Assembly: GCA_002310115.1 (NCBI GenBank) | Contig: DBYI01000022.1 | Location: forward strand, 101,218 to 165,217 | From: Ruminococcus flavefaciens | GTDB lineage: Bacteria; Bacillota; Clostridia; Oscillospirales; Ruminococcaceae | Length of the DNA: 64,000 nt | Reading direction: 5' to 3' | Part shown: in pieces, positions 15,368 through 25,041 of the stretch | Layout of the letters: each line of letters starts with the position of its first letter | Numbering within the stretch: position 1 is the stretch's first letter | Position numbers and translations under genes: made by a program | Notes under the pieces: generated by a model | What the model was told of the DNA's origin: nothing | Seen by the model: only the letters and a program-made list of their open reading frames with translations | Database searches by the model: none

Positions 15368-18292
15368 ATGAAAAAATTAATATCAGCACTGGCTGCATTT
15401 GCAGTTATATGCGGTTCATTTGCTGGTGTCTCTTTGCCTTCGGTTTCAGTTTCTTCTGTCGATGCAACAGGAGTTGGGGCAACTGAAGTTTATGATTATG
15501 AAGGCTCTGATAAAAAAACAGATACAATTGAAAGAAACGGTATGGTATTTGATATTTACGAAAATGCTTCAGAAAAATATGCCGTTCTTACATCAGTTAA
15601 AGATGATTCAATAAACGAATTGAATATTCCGGCTGTTATATCTTTGAAAGATCAGACAGCAGAAGAAACTGAAACAATAGAGATTGGTTCGGAAGAAGAT
15701 GACAATGGAAACCAATATGTAGAAACAACTAATACAAACTACATACCTGTTGTAGCTATCGGTGACTCAGCTTTCAAGAATTGTACAAACTCTGCAAAGC
15801 TCAATCTCTCAAAGAATATCGCTGTTTTCAATTGGAGTGCAATTGCAGAGATATACATATGTGAGATAAATGCTCCTGATGACAGCGAATATTTCGCCTC
15901 GGAGGAGGGTATTTTATACACCAAGGACATGAGCACCCTGGTTGCCTGCCCTCCTGGTATCATGAAAACAGAGGTAAAGGTTTCTGACAAGACCGAAAAA
16001 ATAGGTGATTTTGCATTTGTATGCTGCAAGGACATCTTAAAGGTAGAATTACCTGATTCTGTTACTGAAATAGGGGCGTATGCCTTTTTCGGCTGCAGTG
16101 TAATCACAGACATGAGGCTTTCTGATAACCTGAAACTCATCGAAACATATGCTTTTGCTGGATGTAAGTCTCTAAAGGAACTTACTATACCTGAAAGCGT
16201 TGAATCCATAAAGAATGAAGCTTTCAAAGATGCAGGCTGCGTTGATATAGAGGATGACATCCATTATGTTGACAAATGGGCAGTAGGCTCTGAATATGGT
16301 ATCGAGGTCGGCAATATAAAAGATGGTACTGTCGGAACATGTGAGGGACTTTTTATAATAAGGGATTACCTGAAAACTATTTCTGTTCCAGCTTCTGTAA
16401 AGCATTTGGGAAGCCTTCTTGCTTTCGGAATTCAAATGCCGCTTGAAAGGGTTGATTTTTACTGCTCTGAGATACCTGAAAGATGTATCGGTTGTGTCGG
16501 AGTAAAGGAAGTAATCATTTCAGATCCTAAATGCAAAATAGCCGATGCAGCTAATTCTTTGCCAACTTACTGGAGAGAAGTAGAGCCGATTACAGAAAAT
16601 GTTGATGATTATCCTATAGACTATACGCTAGACCGTCTAGAAGTTCATGCAGTAAATACATCAGCTTCATCTGTTCAGAAAGCTATAAATACCGCATTGA
16701 TAGAAATTGACGACGATGTAATAACAAGAGTTATCAGAAATAGCGGTACAGTTAACAACGACGAAAAAACTCATATAAGGTATGCATCTCCCATAAAGAA
16801 AAACAGTCCTGTAAAGTATGACACGTTAATTAGAGGTGCTGAAGATTCCACAGCAGAGGCTTATGCACGCAAGTACAGAAGGTGCTTTGATGTGTTTACT
16901 GCTTACACTAACGTAGGTCCGGAGAGTGTGGATGATATTGAGGCAGGTATCACATATAAGATTTATGACGGATATACCGCTTCTGCAAGCCTTTATGGCG
17001 ATCATAATCAGTTCATGGACGTTGTTATCCCTGATAATATAAGAGGTGTTCCCGTAAAAACCTTTGTTGTTGGCACTAATATGAATGCAGGAAAAGTAAC
17101 TATCCCTGCTTCCGTCGAGTATTTTTCGGACAATCTTGATTTACAGTGTGACAATGTCGAGTATTATGTTGTAAGCGAGGATAATCCATACTTAAAGTCA
17201 GTTAATGGGGTAATATATAATAAAGATATGACAGAGCTTATAAAAGTTCCCTCAAAATACGAGGCGGAAGAACTAATTATCCCAGATACTGTAAAGACTA
17301 TACGCAGAGGTGCTTGTCACAGCCTTGAGCATGTTTTAAGCATACAGCTTCCGGAAGGACTTGAAACGATTGGCGCAAACGCTTTCTGCGGTGCAAGAAA
17401 GCTCTGCAAAATTAATCTTCCTGAGACTCTAGATACTATCTGCGATAATGCTTTTAAATACTGTACGTCTCTTGAGGAAATAATTATCCCAGATAGTGTT
17501 AATCATATCGGATTGAATGCCTTTGATAAGTGTCCTGCTGTTGAATATGAGAATGGTCACGGATATCTCAGTGGTTGGCTGGTCGATGTAAATGATGACG
17601 TAACTGATGATAAGGGCAGAGTTTACGATGTTGCTCCGAAGTATGGCACTAAAGGAATCGCTAGAGTATCCGCAAGAAACTCCATAACGATACCAAAGAG
17701 TGTTACAAAAATGAGCTGGGAAATGATACCTGACAACTGTTACTGCATTTTGGAAAGAGCTGATGTATTCTCACATAAGATAGACTATGACGCATTCAAG
17801 AATGCATCTTTCATGAAGGATATCTATATTTACGATCCTGAATGTGAGATTTGTGCGGGAGATCAGACTATCCCTGCACAACATCTGGAATTTGATGAGG
17901 ACAGCGATTTTATCCGTTCAATTTTTGACGAGCCTCGCGGTTGTAACGCTCTCACAAGAACTCCTTATGGAGACTTGCATATATATGGTGACACACATGC
18001 AGCAGATACTGTGATTCATGGATATAAAGGTTCTACCGCAGAGCTGTATGCTGAGTATTACGGATTGAAATTCTCGGCTCTCGAGGACGAGACTACCTAT
18101 AAGAACGGTGATCTTGATGGTGACGGAATACTTAGTGTTGCCGATTACGTGTTCATAAACAAGTATATTGCAGGAAAATATCAGTTTACGGAACAGCAAT
18201 TCTGGTCAGCAGATCTCAACGGTGACGGAAAAGTTGATGTATTCGATTTTGTTGAGTACAGAAAAGCACTTGTCTTAAAAATAGATAACTAA
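15368..18292 (+). CDS. Secreted BspA-like leucine-rich-repeat protein with C-terminal dockerin
   Basis: 974 residues from the ATG at 15368, which has AGGGAGGG 8-9 bases upstream; an ATG eight codons earlier lies before that site. A signal peptide is followed by a long region of LRR_5 (BspA-type) repeats, with recurring segments such as IGDFAFVCCK, LPDSVTEIGAYAFFGCS and IPESVESIKNEAFKDAG, and a second block after residue 560 (VKTIRRGACHSLEHV, LETIGANAFCGARK). The last about 55 residues form a dockerin (DLDGDGILSVADYVFINKYI and DLNGDGKVDVFDFVEYRKAL). The repeats probably mediate binding to substrate or host surface, and the dockerin would place the protein on a cohesin scaffold; no catalytic domain is visible. 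The gene is monocistronic. Confidence 0.92.
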   Translation: MKKLISALAAFAVICGSFAGVSLPSVSVSSVDATGVGATEVYDYEGSDKKTDTIERNGMVFDIYENASEKYAVLTSVKDDSINELNIPAVISLKDQTAEETETIEIGSEEDDNGNQYVETTNTNYIPVVAIGDSAFKNCTNSAKLNLSKNIAVFNWSAIAEIYICEINAPDDSEYFASEEGILYTKDMSTLVACPPGIMKTEVKVSDKTEKIGDFAFVCCKDILKVELPDSVTEIGAYAFFGCSVITDMRLSDNLKLIETYAFAGCKSLKELTIPESVESIKNEAFKDAGCVDIEDDIHYVDKWAVGSEYGIEVGNIKDGTVGTCEGLFIIRDYLKTISVPASVKHLGSLLAFGIQMPLERVDFYCSEIPERCIGCVGVKEVIISDPKCKIADAANSLPTYWREVEPITENVDDYPIDYTLDRLEVHAVNTSASSVQKAINTALIEIDDDVITRVIRNSGTVNNDEKTHIRYASPIKKNSPVKYDTLIRGAEDSTAEAYARKYRRCFDVFTAYTNVGPESVDDIEAGITYKIYDGYTASASLYGDHNQFMDVVIPDNIRGVPVKTFVVGTNMNAGKVTIPASVEYFSDNLDLQCDNVEYYVVSEDNPYLKSVNGVIYNKDMTELIKVPSKYEAEELIIPDTVKTIRRGACHSLEHVLSIQLPEGLETIGANAFCGARKLCKINLPETLDTICDNAFKYCTSLEEIIIPDSVNHIGLNAFDKCPAVEYENGHGYLSGWLVDVNDDVTDDKGRVYDVAPKYGTKGIARVSARNSITIPKSVTKMSWEMIPDNCYCILERADVFSHKIDYDAFKNASFMKDIYIYDPECEICAGDQTIPAQHLEFDEDSDFIRSIFDEPRGCNALTRTPYGDLHIYGDTHAADTVIHGYKGSTAELYAEYYGLKFSALEDETTYKNGDLDGDGILSVADYVFINKYIAGKYQFTEQQFWSADLNGDGKVDVFDFVEYRKALVLKIDN

Positions 18293-18295
18293 AAA

Positions 18296-18324
18296 ATGGG
18301 CGTGATAGTTTTTATCACGCCCAT
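18296..18324. terminator. Bidirectional intrinsic terminator
   Basis: A 12-bp perfect stem (18296-18307 with 18313-18324) with A-run before and T-run after it lies between convergent genes. Confidence 0.92.
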
Positions 18325-18352
18325 TTTTATAGCTCGGTTTGTAATGGTTTTA

Positions 18353-19483
18353 TTATGTTGCTTCCTTTGTTACAGGCTCAATGTACTTGCCGGAATCATC
18401 CCATTTGTACATACCTGTATTTACCATTACCTGTAAGTTGTCCTTTGTGAGGACTGTCGGAACAAGCAGATAAGACTGAACATATTTTGAGCCGTTTTGG
18501 TAGGACTCAGTGTCATACCTTACATCAACTGCGAGAGAATCAATAAGTCTTCCTGTAGGTGTTTCACCGTTGAGTATCCTCTTGCTGACCTCAAATGCCA
18601 CACTTGCTTCATCGCGGACGTTTTTGAATACGGTCATTGACTGCTTTCCGTCGATTATATTCTTAAGATTGTCGATATCGCCGTCCTGACCTGTTATCAC
18701 GGGCTGGTTATTTCCCTTGTAGTTTCCAGCGAGAGCTTTAGTTACGCCAAGTGCGGTCGAATCATTTGCACATAATACTGCATCAAGCTTTTCATTTGTA
18801 TAGTACTTGCCGAATGTCTTTTTCATTTCCTTTTCGGCGGTGTTTGTTGACCAACCTTTTGTAGCTGTATCCTCAAAGGATGTATTTCCAGAGAGGACGC
18901 GCAGCTTTCCTGATTCAAAATAAGGTTCAAGGATATCTTGAGCACCTTCAAAGAAAATAAGAGCATTATTATCTGCGGAGTCTCCCGATACCATCTCAAT
19001 ATTATAAGGGCCTGGTGTGTTATCAAGATCGAGTGCATCACGTATGTAAGCTCCCTGAAGTTGACCAACCTCACGGTTATCAAAAGATATGTAATATGTG
19101 ATAGCCTTTGTGTTCATGATAAGACGGTCGTAAGCGACTACAGGTATTCCTTTACTCATAGCCTCATCGAGAGGCTTTGCAAGGGCGTTGCCATCTACTG
19201 CTGCAATTAGGAGAAGATCAACTCCGTCATTGAGCAAACCGAGAACGTCGTTATTTTGACGTGTTGCATTGTTGCTTGAAAAAGTGAGCTTAACTTCATA
19301 ACCTGCCTTTTCAAAAACGTTCTTGAGGTATTCACCGTCGGAGTTCCAACGTGGCAGCTCTGATGCCGGCATACATACACCGACAACTTTTTTGCCTGAT
19401 TTGTTGTTAGCATCTTTTGTTCTACATGATGTCATTCCGCACAGCAGCACTAATGATATGACTGCTGCAATCATTTTTTTCAT
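18353..19483 (-). CDS. Sugar-binding lipoprotein of ABC transporter type (Peripla_BP_4, xylose/multi-sugar-like)
   Basis: 376 residues. A lipoprotein signal ends at Cys20 (GMTSC). The mature part has the periplasmic-binding fold of the XylF/ChvE group: VVGVCMPASELPRW at the N-terminus, LLIAAVDGNALAKPLDEA, then IPVVAYDRLI and YYISFDNREVGQLQGAYI, and later CANDSTALGVTKAL. Such proteins capture aldoses and deliver them to an ABC permease. No permease or ATPase gene lies next to it, and it has its own consensus promoter and terminator. It therefore either serves a transporter encoded elsewhere or acts as a sensor input. AAGGAGG lies ahead of the ATG. Confidence 0.9.
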   Translation of the reverse strand: MKKMIAAVISLVLLCGMTSCRTKDANNKSGKKVVGVCMPASELPRWNSDGEYLKNVFEKAGYEVKLTFSSNNATRQNNDVLGLLNDGVDLLLIAAVDGNALAKPLDEAMSKGIPVVAYDRLIMNTKAITYYISFDNREVGQLQGAYIRDALDLDNTPGPYNIEMVSGDSADNNALIFFEGAQDILEPYFESGKLRVLSGNTSFEDTATKGWSTNTAEKEMKKTFGKYYTNEKLDAVLCANDSTALGVTKALAGNYKGNNQPVITGQDGDIDNLKNIIDGKQSMTVFKNVRDEASVAFEVSKRILNGETPTGRLIDSLAVDVRYDTESYQNGSKYVQSYLLVPTVLTKDNLQVMVNTGMYKWDDSGKYIEPVTKEAT

Positions 19484-19568
19484 CTCAATTATTCCTCCTT
19501 ATATTTTTGGCTGTCACTACTTAAATGAAAGCATCCCCATGATTTAAATACTATTTCATATATTGACT

Positions 19569-19597
19569 ATTATACTTTAAATGATACTTTGTGTCAA
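19569..19597 (-). promoter_or_regulatory. Consensus promoter of the sugar-binding lipoprotein
   Basis: TTGACA (19592-19597), 17-base spacer, TATAAT (19569-19574), on the minus strand. Between this and the divergent promoter at 19736 nothing else was recognised. Confidence 0.85.
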
Positions 19598-19735
19598 CTA
19601 CTTTTAGACCATTTAGCAACAGAATGTATAAAATCCTACTTAATTTACAATGTTTAATGTTCAAAAAGCTGTTTGATACAGCGATTTTCACACATTGGTA
19701 CATGGTTCCTATATGGCTGTATTATAAGGTTTATA

Positions 19736-19764
19736 TTGATTTTATATTATCGTTGTGATATAAT
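19736..19764 (+). promoter_or_regulatory. Promoter of the ABC-F gene
   Basis: TTGATT (19736-19741), 17-base spacer, TATAAT (19759-19764) preceded by TGTGA (extended -10). Confidence 0.78.
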
Positions 19765-19826
19765 AATATCTTGAAGTTGCATTTTGTGTATTTTTTCAAA
19801 ACATTAAATTAAGAGGGAGAGTTAAA

Positions 19827-21620
19827 GTGATACTTTTAACAGCTCAGAACATAGCAAAGACCTACATGGAGAGGAAAGTTCTTGATGATGTTTCATTTTT
19901 TCTCAATGAGGGAGACAAAATAGGAATTATCGGTATAAACGGTACGGGAAAGTCCACTTTACTGAGGATACTTGCGGGGGAAGAGGAGCCAGACGGCGGC
20001 GAAGTAATACGCACCAATGGTATAAGAATATCTTATCTGCCGCAGATACCTGAGTTTGATGAATACGGAAGTGTTCTCGGACAGGTCCTCGCTCATCTTC
20101 CTGCCGACCTTATGCAGTCAAAGGAGTATGAAGCAAAGTCAATATTGGATAAACTGGGACTTCCCGACTATGACAGGGATATAAGTACACTTTCTGGCGG
20201 AGAAAAAAGGCGTGCAGGCATTGCCGCGGCTCTTATCCAGCCCAGTGATGTTCTTCTACTTGATGAACCTACAAACCATATTGACAATGAGACAGCACAG
20301 CTTCTAGAGGATCTGCTTCTACGCTACCGCGGGGCTATTGTAATGGTTACCCACGACAGGTATTTTCTAAACAAAATATGTGGAAAGATAGCGGAAGTCG
20401 AAAAGGGTAAGATATACGTATGTGACGGAAATTATAGCGAATATCTGCTGAGAAAGGCTCAGCGAGAAGCCGACGAAGCTGCTGCCGAACGGAAGAACAA
20501 GTCACTTTATCGCCGCGAACTGGAGTGGATAAGTAGAGGTGCACGTGCGAGAGGAACGAAATCAAAGGACAGGATAGAGCGCTTTGAAGCACTCAAAAAC
20601 AGAGATATTCCAGTTGAAACAGAAAAGCTGAAATTGCAGTCTGTTTCATCGAGATTGGGCAAGAAAACGATCGAAATAGAAGATATCAGCAAATCCATAG
20701 ACGGAAAGCCACTTATTACCGACTTTTCATACATAATCTCACGTGATGCAAGAATAGGTATAGTTGGTAGAAACGGTGCAGGAAAGAGTACATTCTTGAA
20801 AATGCTTATAGGTCAGATACAGCCAGAAAAGGGGCGGATAGTTCTTGGTGATACGGTTAATATAGGTTATTTTTCACAGGAATGCGAGACTATGGATCCG
20901 ACAGTCCGGGTTATCGAATATATCCGTGAGACTGCCGATCGTGTGCAAACTCCAGATGGCGTAGTAACGGCATCACAAATGCTGGAACGGTTTCTCTTTA
21001 CGCCAGAGCTACAGTGGAATAGAATAGAAAAGCTCTCAGGCGGTGAGAGAAAAAGGCTGTATTTGCTGAAAATTCTCATGACAGCACCAAATATACTTCT
21101 TCTTGACGAGCCTACGAACGATCTTGATATAACGACTCTTACTATTCTCGAGGATTACCTTGAAAATTTCAGCGGAGCAGTTATAGCGGTCTCTCATGAC
21201 AGGTATTTTCTCGATAAAATGGCGGATGAGATATTTGAATTCAAGGATGGTCAGTGTACGAGATATAATGGGAATTATACGGATTATGCTGAAAAAGCTC
21301 TTGCAGGCAGTTTGGTTGGCGAGAACAAGTTCAAAAAGAAGAGCGAGAAGAAAGAACGTGTATATACTGGTAAGACAAAGCTTAGGTTTTCATTCAAGGA
21401 GCAGCGCGAATATGACACTATTGATGACGATATTGCAAAGCTCGAGCAGGATATTGCTGACACTGAAAAGGAAATAGCTTCAAATAACTCTGATTACGTG
21501 AAATTGCAGGAGCTTTCGGACAGAAAAGAGCTTCTTGAACAGGAACTTTCGGAAAAAATGGACCGCTGGGTCTATTTAAATGATCTTGCAGAGCGAATTG
21601 AAAAAGGAGAAACTATATAA
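19827..21620 (+). CDS. ABC-F ATPase (Uup-like)
   Basis: 597 residues from a GTG start with AGAGGGAG upstream. Two fused ABC domains and no membrane segments. Domain 1 has GINGTGKST, LSGGEKRR and LLLDEPTNHID; domain 2 has GRNGAGKST, LSGGERKRL and LLLDEPTNDLD. They are joined by a charged helical linker (about 200-275). A C-terminal coiled coil of about 80 residues (about 520-597) is the extension typical of Uup-type members. ABC-F proteins act on the ribosome rather than in transport, resolving stalled states or, in some subfamilies, protecting against antibiotics. The Uup-like tail argues for a housekeeping role, but this is not proof. Monocistronic. Confidence 0.93.
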   Translation: MILLTAQNIAKTYMERKVLDDVSFFLNEGDKIGIIGINGTGKSTLLRILAGEEEPDGGEVIRTNGIRISYLPQIPEFDEYGSVLGQVLAHLPADLMQSKEYEAKSILDKLGLPDYDRDISTLSGGEKRRAGIAAALIQPSDVLLLDEPTNHIDNETAQLLEDLLLRYRGAIVMVTHDRYFLNKICGKIAEVEKGKIYVCDGNYSEYLLRKAQREADEAAAERKNKSLYRRELEWISRGARARGTKSKDRIERFEALKNRDIPVETEKLKLQSVSSRLGKKTIEIEDISKSIDGKPLITDFSYIISRDARIGIVGRNGAGKSTFLKMLIGQIQPEKGRIVLGDTVNIGYFSQECETMDPTVRVIEYIRETADRVQTPDGVVTASQMLERFLFTPELQWNRIEKLSGGERKRLYLLKILMTAPNILLLDEPTNDLDITTLTILEDYLENFSGAVIAVSHDRYFLDKMADEIFEFKDGQCTRYNGNYTDYAEKALAGSLVGENKFKKKSEKKERVYTGKTKLRFSFKEQREYDTIDDDIAKLEQDIADTEKEIASNNSDYVKLQELSDRKELLEQELSEKMDRWVYLNDLAERIEKGETI

Positions 21621-21624
21621 ATAT

Positions 21625-21664
21625 AAAGCGTTGATATTGTATTGTTCAACAATGTCAGCGCTTT
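21625..21664. terminator. Intrinsic terminator between convergent genes
   Basis: Imperfect stem with outer arms AAAGCG/CGCTTT and inner ATTGT/ACAAT, followed by TATTATTTG. It separates the ABC-F gene from the NatB-like gene on the other strand. Confidence 0.7.
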
Positions 21665-21673
21665 ATTATTTGA

Positions 21674-22843
21674 TCATCCGTTTATTATTTTTTCTCTGTT
21701 GAAGAGTCTTCCGACTAGGAGTACTCCGAGGACAGCAACTATAATATTTACAAAGACTGTAATCAGTACAGATACACCTGTATATTGTACCTTTACAACG
21801 TCCTGAAGAGTCTTTATGGAGTTCCATACTGGTATAAGATAATTTGTTGTACCGAGGCTGTCTATTTTCTGTGAGAAGTTCTCGCTGGAACTGAGAAGCG
21901 ACGGTATCATGATAGCCAACAGAAGCAGTGGAGAAAGAAGTGTTGCCTGTTTTACGTCCTTAGCAATAGTAGAGAAGATGAGCAGGATTGCAACGAGAAC
22001 GAATGAGCCCGTTACTACTGCACCGAAGAGCATGATATATTCAGTAATACTATATGTTACACCCTCTGTGGTTTCCATAGCTTTTGCCAGTTGCGGAAGA
22101 GACACTGCCATACCGATACAAGCCGAGCAACTAGCAATAATAGCAACAACAAGTATAGAAAGTGATTTTCCTGCAGCAATGCTTTCACGTTTAACAGGAG
22201 TTACAAGCAGAGTGTTTAGGAAGCCTTTTTCCTTGTCACCTGCGATAGAGTTGGCTGCAAGATTCATACATACCATGTATACAGCCATGAATATCATAAG
22301 CGGAATAATTCCGCTGAGGAAATTCTTGATAATCGAAGATGTATCAAATAGGTCATATTGTTTGTCTGCAGACTCGTTGAATGTGAAAATACGGGGCTGC
22401 ATTGTGGTAAACAGGACTGTTGCCTTTGAGAAAAGCTCCATAGAATTACTTTTTTCACTATTATAATAGATATCAATGTTTGAAAGTTCAGCAGAACCTG
22501 GTTCAGACATTTTGAAATCCTCGGGAAATACCATAAGAAGATCTGTCTCTTTGTCTGTTACCTGTTTCTTGTATTTTTCAATATCGCTGTTAGGTGCCGG
22601 AGTGATTTTGAGTTCTGCAAGAACATTACTGAATTCTTCAGGAGCGTTAATGCTGTAGGCAACAACTGGTTTTTCGAGCTGTTCTTCCGTTTCTTTCTGG
22701 GCGTTGATAGTCGAAGTCATAAGCATAGCATAGCCGAAAACTATAAGGAATGGCAGTAGAAACATCTGCATTATAACAGCTTTATCGTTGAAAAACACCT
22801 TGAGTTCTTTCTTTGCAACTGTAATAATATCTCTCATGGTCAC
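21674..22843 (-). CDS. ABC-2 type exporter permease (NatB-like)
   Basis: 389 residues: one membrane helix near residues 22-42, a large extracytoplasmic loop of about 130 residues, then five membrane helices (about 175-385). The cytoplasmic segment SIAGDKEKGFLNTLLVTPVKRESIAAGK is the conserved ABC-2 coupling region. It overlaps the ATPase gene by 4 bases (ATGA). The pair resembles NatAB of Bacillus, which extrudes Na+, but the loop is too variable to fix the substrate. Confidence 0.87.
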   Translation of the reverse strand: MTMRDIITVAKKELKVFFNDKAVIMQMFLLPFLIVFGYAMLMTSTINAQKETEEQLEKPVVAYSINAPEEFSNVLAELKITPAPNSDIEKYKKQVTDKETDLLMVFPEDFKMSEPGSAELSNIDIYYNSEKSNSMELFSKATVLFTTMQPRIFTFNESADKQYDLFDTSSIIKNFLSGIIPLMIFMAVYMVCMNLAANSIAGDKEKGFLNTLLVTPVKRESIAAGKSLSILVVAIIASCSACIGMAVSLPQLAKAMETTEGVTYSITEYIMLFGAVVTGSFVLVAILLIFSTIAKDVKQATLLSPLLLLAIMIPSLLSSSENFSQKIDSLGTTNYLIPVWNSIKTLQDVVKVQYTGVSVLITVFVNIIVAVLGVLLVGRLFNREKIING

Positions 22844-23619
22844 ATCTCTCCTTTGTTTCTCATGTGTTCTGTATAGATATCGTAGAATGCATCTTCTAGA
22901 GGTCGTCCCTGCATAAGGTTTTCGAGGGTATCTTCCACAACTATCTTACCGTCCATTATCATAGCGGCACGGTCACAGACCTTTTCGACTAGGTCGAAGA
23001 GATGAGTTGAAATAATAACGCATTTCTCAGCTTTTTTCATATTTAGTATGAATTCGCGGACCTCGCGGGCGGCAATAATATCAAGACCGTTTGTCGGCTC
23101 ATCGAAAATAACAAACTTCGGGTCATGGATTACCGAATTTACCAGTGAGACCTTCTGTCTCTGGCCCTGTGAGAGCTTAGATATCATGGTATCCGCAAAC
23201 TTGTCAATGCCGAATTCCTCAAAAAGAGTCTTTTTACGCTTTTGTGCTTCATCTTTCGGAACATGGTAAAGTTCTGCGAAAAAGTCAAACATTATACTGG
23301 GGGTTGATTTCATGTCGGGTTTGAGATCTGTTGTGAGAAAAGCGAGCTTAGAGCGTATCTCCGTGGGAGACTTAACAGCGCTCACTTCATTGTATAGAGC
23401 GTCACCGCTGTCAGGTTTAATGAGAGTGGCAAGCATACGCATGGTAGTGGTTTTGCCAGCACCGTTAGGACCAATAAGACCGAATACTTCCCCAGATTTT
23501 GCGGTAAAACTTATGCCGTCAACAGCGATTTTTTTCTTTTCTTTTATTCCCAGGGATTTTCGCTGTTTTTCGCTTATGGCGAATGTTTTTACAAGTTTTT
23601 CTGCTTTCAGAATTTCCAT
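22840..23619 (-). CDS. ABC transporter ATP-binding subunit (NatA-like)
   Basis: 259 residues with Walker A GLIGPNGAGKTTTMRM (about 48), Q-loop region, signature LSQGQRQKVSL, Walker B FVIFDEPTNGLD and the switch His in IISTHLFDLVEKVC. It is the energy subunit for the downstream permease. GAGGAGG sits 7 bases before the ATG. The short leader from the promoter at 23668-23696 contains a small stem, ATGCTG/CAGCAT (23644-23659). Confidence 0.92.
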   Translation of the reverse strand: MEILKAEKLVKTFAISEKQRKSLGIKEKKKIAVDGISFTAKSGEVFGLIGPNGAGKTTTMRMLATLIKPDSGDALYNEVSAVKSPTEIRSKLAFLTTDLKPDMKSTPSIMFDFFAELYHVPKDEAQKRKKTLFEEFGIDKFADTMISKLSQGQRQKVSLVNSVIHDPKFVIFDEPTNGLDIIAAREVREFILNMKKAEKCVIISTHLFDLVEKVCDRAAMIMDGKIVVEDTLENLMQGRPLEDAFYDIYTEHMRNKGEM

Positions 23620-23667
23620 AGTATCCTCCTCATATCATTTCATTATGCTGGTCGCAGCATATTGTTA

Positions 23668-23696
23668 ATTATATCACAAGTTGTATAGAAGGTCAA
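23668..23696 (-). promoter_or_regulatory. Promoter of the NatAB-like operon
   Basis: TTGACC (23691-23696), 17-base spacer, TATAAT (23668-23673) with TGTGA ahead of it, on the minus strand. Nothing else was recognised between 23697 and 23827. Confidence 0.82.
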
Positions 23697-23827
23697 TACT
23701 TACGTATGTTTGCATTCGAAGTTGATAGATATTTTCCTGAAAAATATCAGTATTAATTAAGAGTTTTCCTGATTTAATTCGTCTAATATATGTGAGCATA
23801 TTCCTTATATAGATAGCGATCAAGGTG

Positions 23828-23856
23828 TTGACAAATGATATACATAATGTTATAAT
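23828..23856 (+). promoter_or_regulatory. Consensus promoter of the GT2-GtrA/YfhO operon
   Basis: TTGACA (23828-23833), 17-base spacer, TATAAT (23851-23856). Confidence 0.88.
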
Positions 23857-23937
23857 GTTTTTGTATATTTTTTATCGGAGAAATCGATATTTCGCTCATT
23901 AAATGAGAACAATTAATTTGAAACGGAGTAATAGACA

Positions 23938-25023
23938 ATGGGTATCAGCGTTGTACTGTTGGCATATAAAGAGGCGGAGAATCTTGCATTTCTGCTTCCT
24001 AAAATAAAGGAAATGATGGACAGTCTTCCCGAGGAGTACGAAATACTTGTCATTGATACAAAGGAACCACTTGACAATACTTCTGAGGTATGTGCTCAGT
24101 TCGGGGCAAGATATATAAATCAAGAGTTTCCGGGCTTCGGTGGAGCTTTCAAGACTGGCATAAAATATGCAGAAAAGGACAAGTTCTTAATACTTGACAG
24201 TGACGGTTCTCACGATCCGAAGTATATCTCATCAATGTACAAGAAGTTTACTGAGGAAAACTGTGATCTGGTCATAGGTTCGCGTTATACTGAGGGCGGT
24301 GAGACCAATGACGCGAAAAGCTCTGTAATAATGTCTCATATACTCAATGGATTTTTTCGTATCTGCCTTGGTATAAAGGCAAAGGATATCTCCACAGACT
24401 ACCGTCTTTACCGCACTGAGCAGCTCAAGAACGTTGAGCTTGAAAACGTGAATTATGATGTGCTTCAGGAAGTCCTCCTGCGTATGAAGCAGAACAAGCC
24501 CAATCTCAAAATAGGTGAAGTTCCCATATCATTTCAGAAGCGCAAATACGGTGAATCTAAGCGCCGTTTAATACCTTTCATCATTGGATATATAAAGTCA
24601 CTTGTGCGCTTTGCTTTCATCAGATATCCAATTCTCAGAAATATTTTCCTCTATGGAGTTTTTGGTGTCCTAGCATTTGTTCTTGATTATTCCGTTTCTC
24701 TAGGACTTGCAAAGACTGTAATGAAGGACGTTCCCGAAGCCGCAAGCATAATCGGTAATATTGTTGGCTTCCTGTTTACATTTACCACAAATACTTTCTG
24801 GAATTTCAAGGTAAAGGGCAAGTTCCTTGTACGAGCTGCTTCATACGGAGGCATTACTCTTTTCGGAATGGGCATTTCGACAGCTTGCATTCATATTTTC
24901 AAGAATAAAATGAACTTTGCACTTCTAAAGCTTATAGTACTCGTATTTGTATCTGTGATACAGTTTATACTTAATAAGCTCATAACCTATAACGAAAAAG
25001 TCATTAAAAGTGATAATAAGTAA
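23938..25023 (+). CDS. Family 2 glycosyltransferase fused to a GtrA flippase-like domain
   Basis: 361 residues. The first about 230 residues are a DPM1-like GT2 domain: MGISVVLLAYKEAENL, VIDTKEPLDNT, the metal-binding DSDGSHDPKYI, and RYTEGGETND. After residue 235 come four membrane helices of the GtrA family (YGVFGVLAFVLDYSVSLGLA, GNIVGFLFTFTTNTFWNFK). GT2 enzymes of this type make polyprenyl-phosphate sugars, and GtrA proteins are implicated in moving them across the membrane. The fusion, with a YfhO-type protein 18 bp downstream, fits a three-step route for glycosylating a cell-surface polymer. The sugar is not predictable. Confidence 0.92.
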   Translation: MGISVVLLAYKEAENLAFLLPKIKEMMDSLPEEYEILVIDTKEPLDNTSEVCAQFGARYINQEFPGFGGAFKTGIKYAEKDKFLILDSDGSHDPKYISSMYKKFTEENCDLVIGSRYTEGGETNDAKSSVIMSHILNGFFRICLGIKAKDISTDYRLYRTEQLKNVELENVNYDVLQEVLLRMKQNKPNLKIGEVPISFQKRKYGESKRRLIPFIIGYIKSLVRFAFIRYPILRNIFLYGVFGVLAFVLDYSVSLGLAKTVMKDVPEAASIIGNIVGFLFTFTTNTFWNFKVKGKFLVRAASYGGITLFGMGISTACIHIFKNKMNFALLKLIVLVFVSVIQFILNKLITYNEKVIKSDNK

Positions 25024-25041
25024 GAAAGGAAGCGAAAAACT

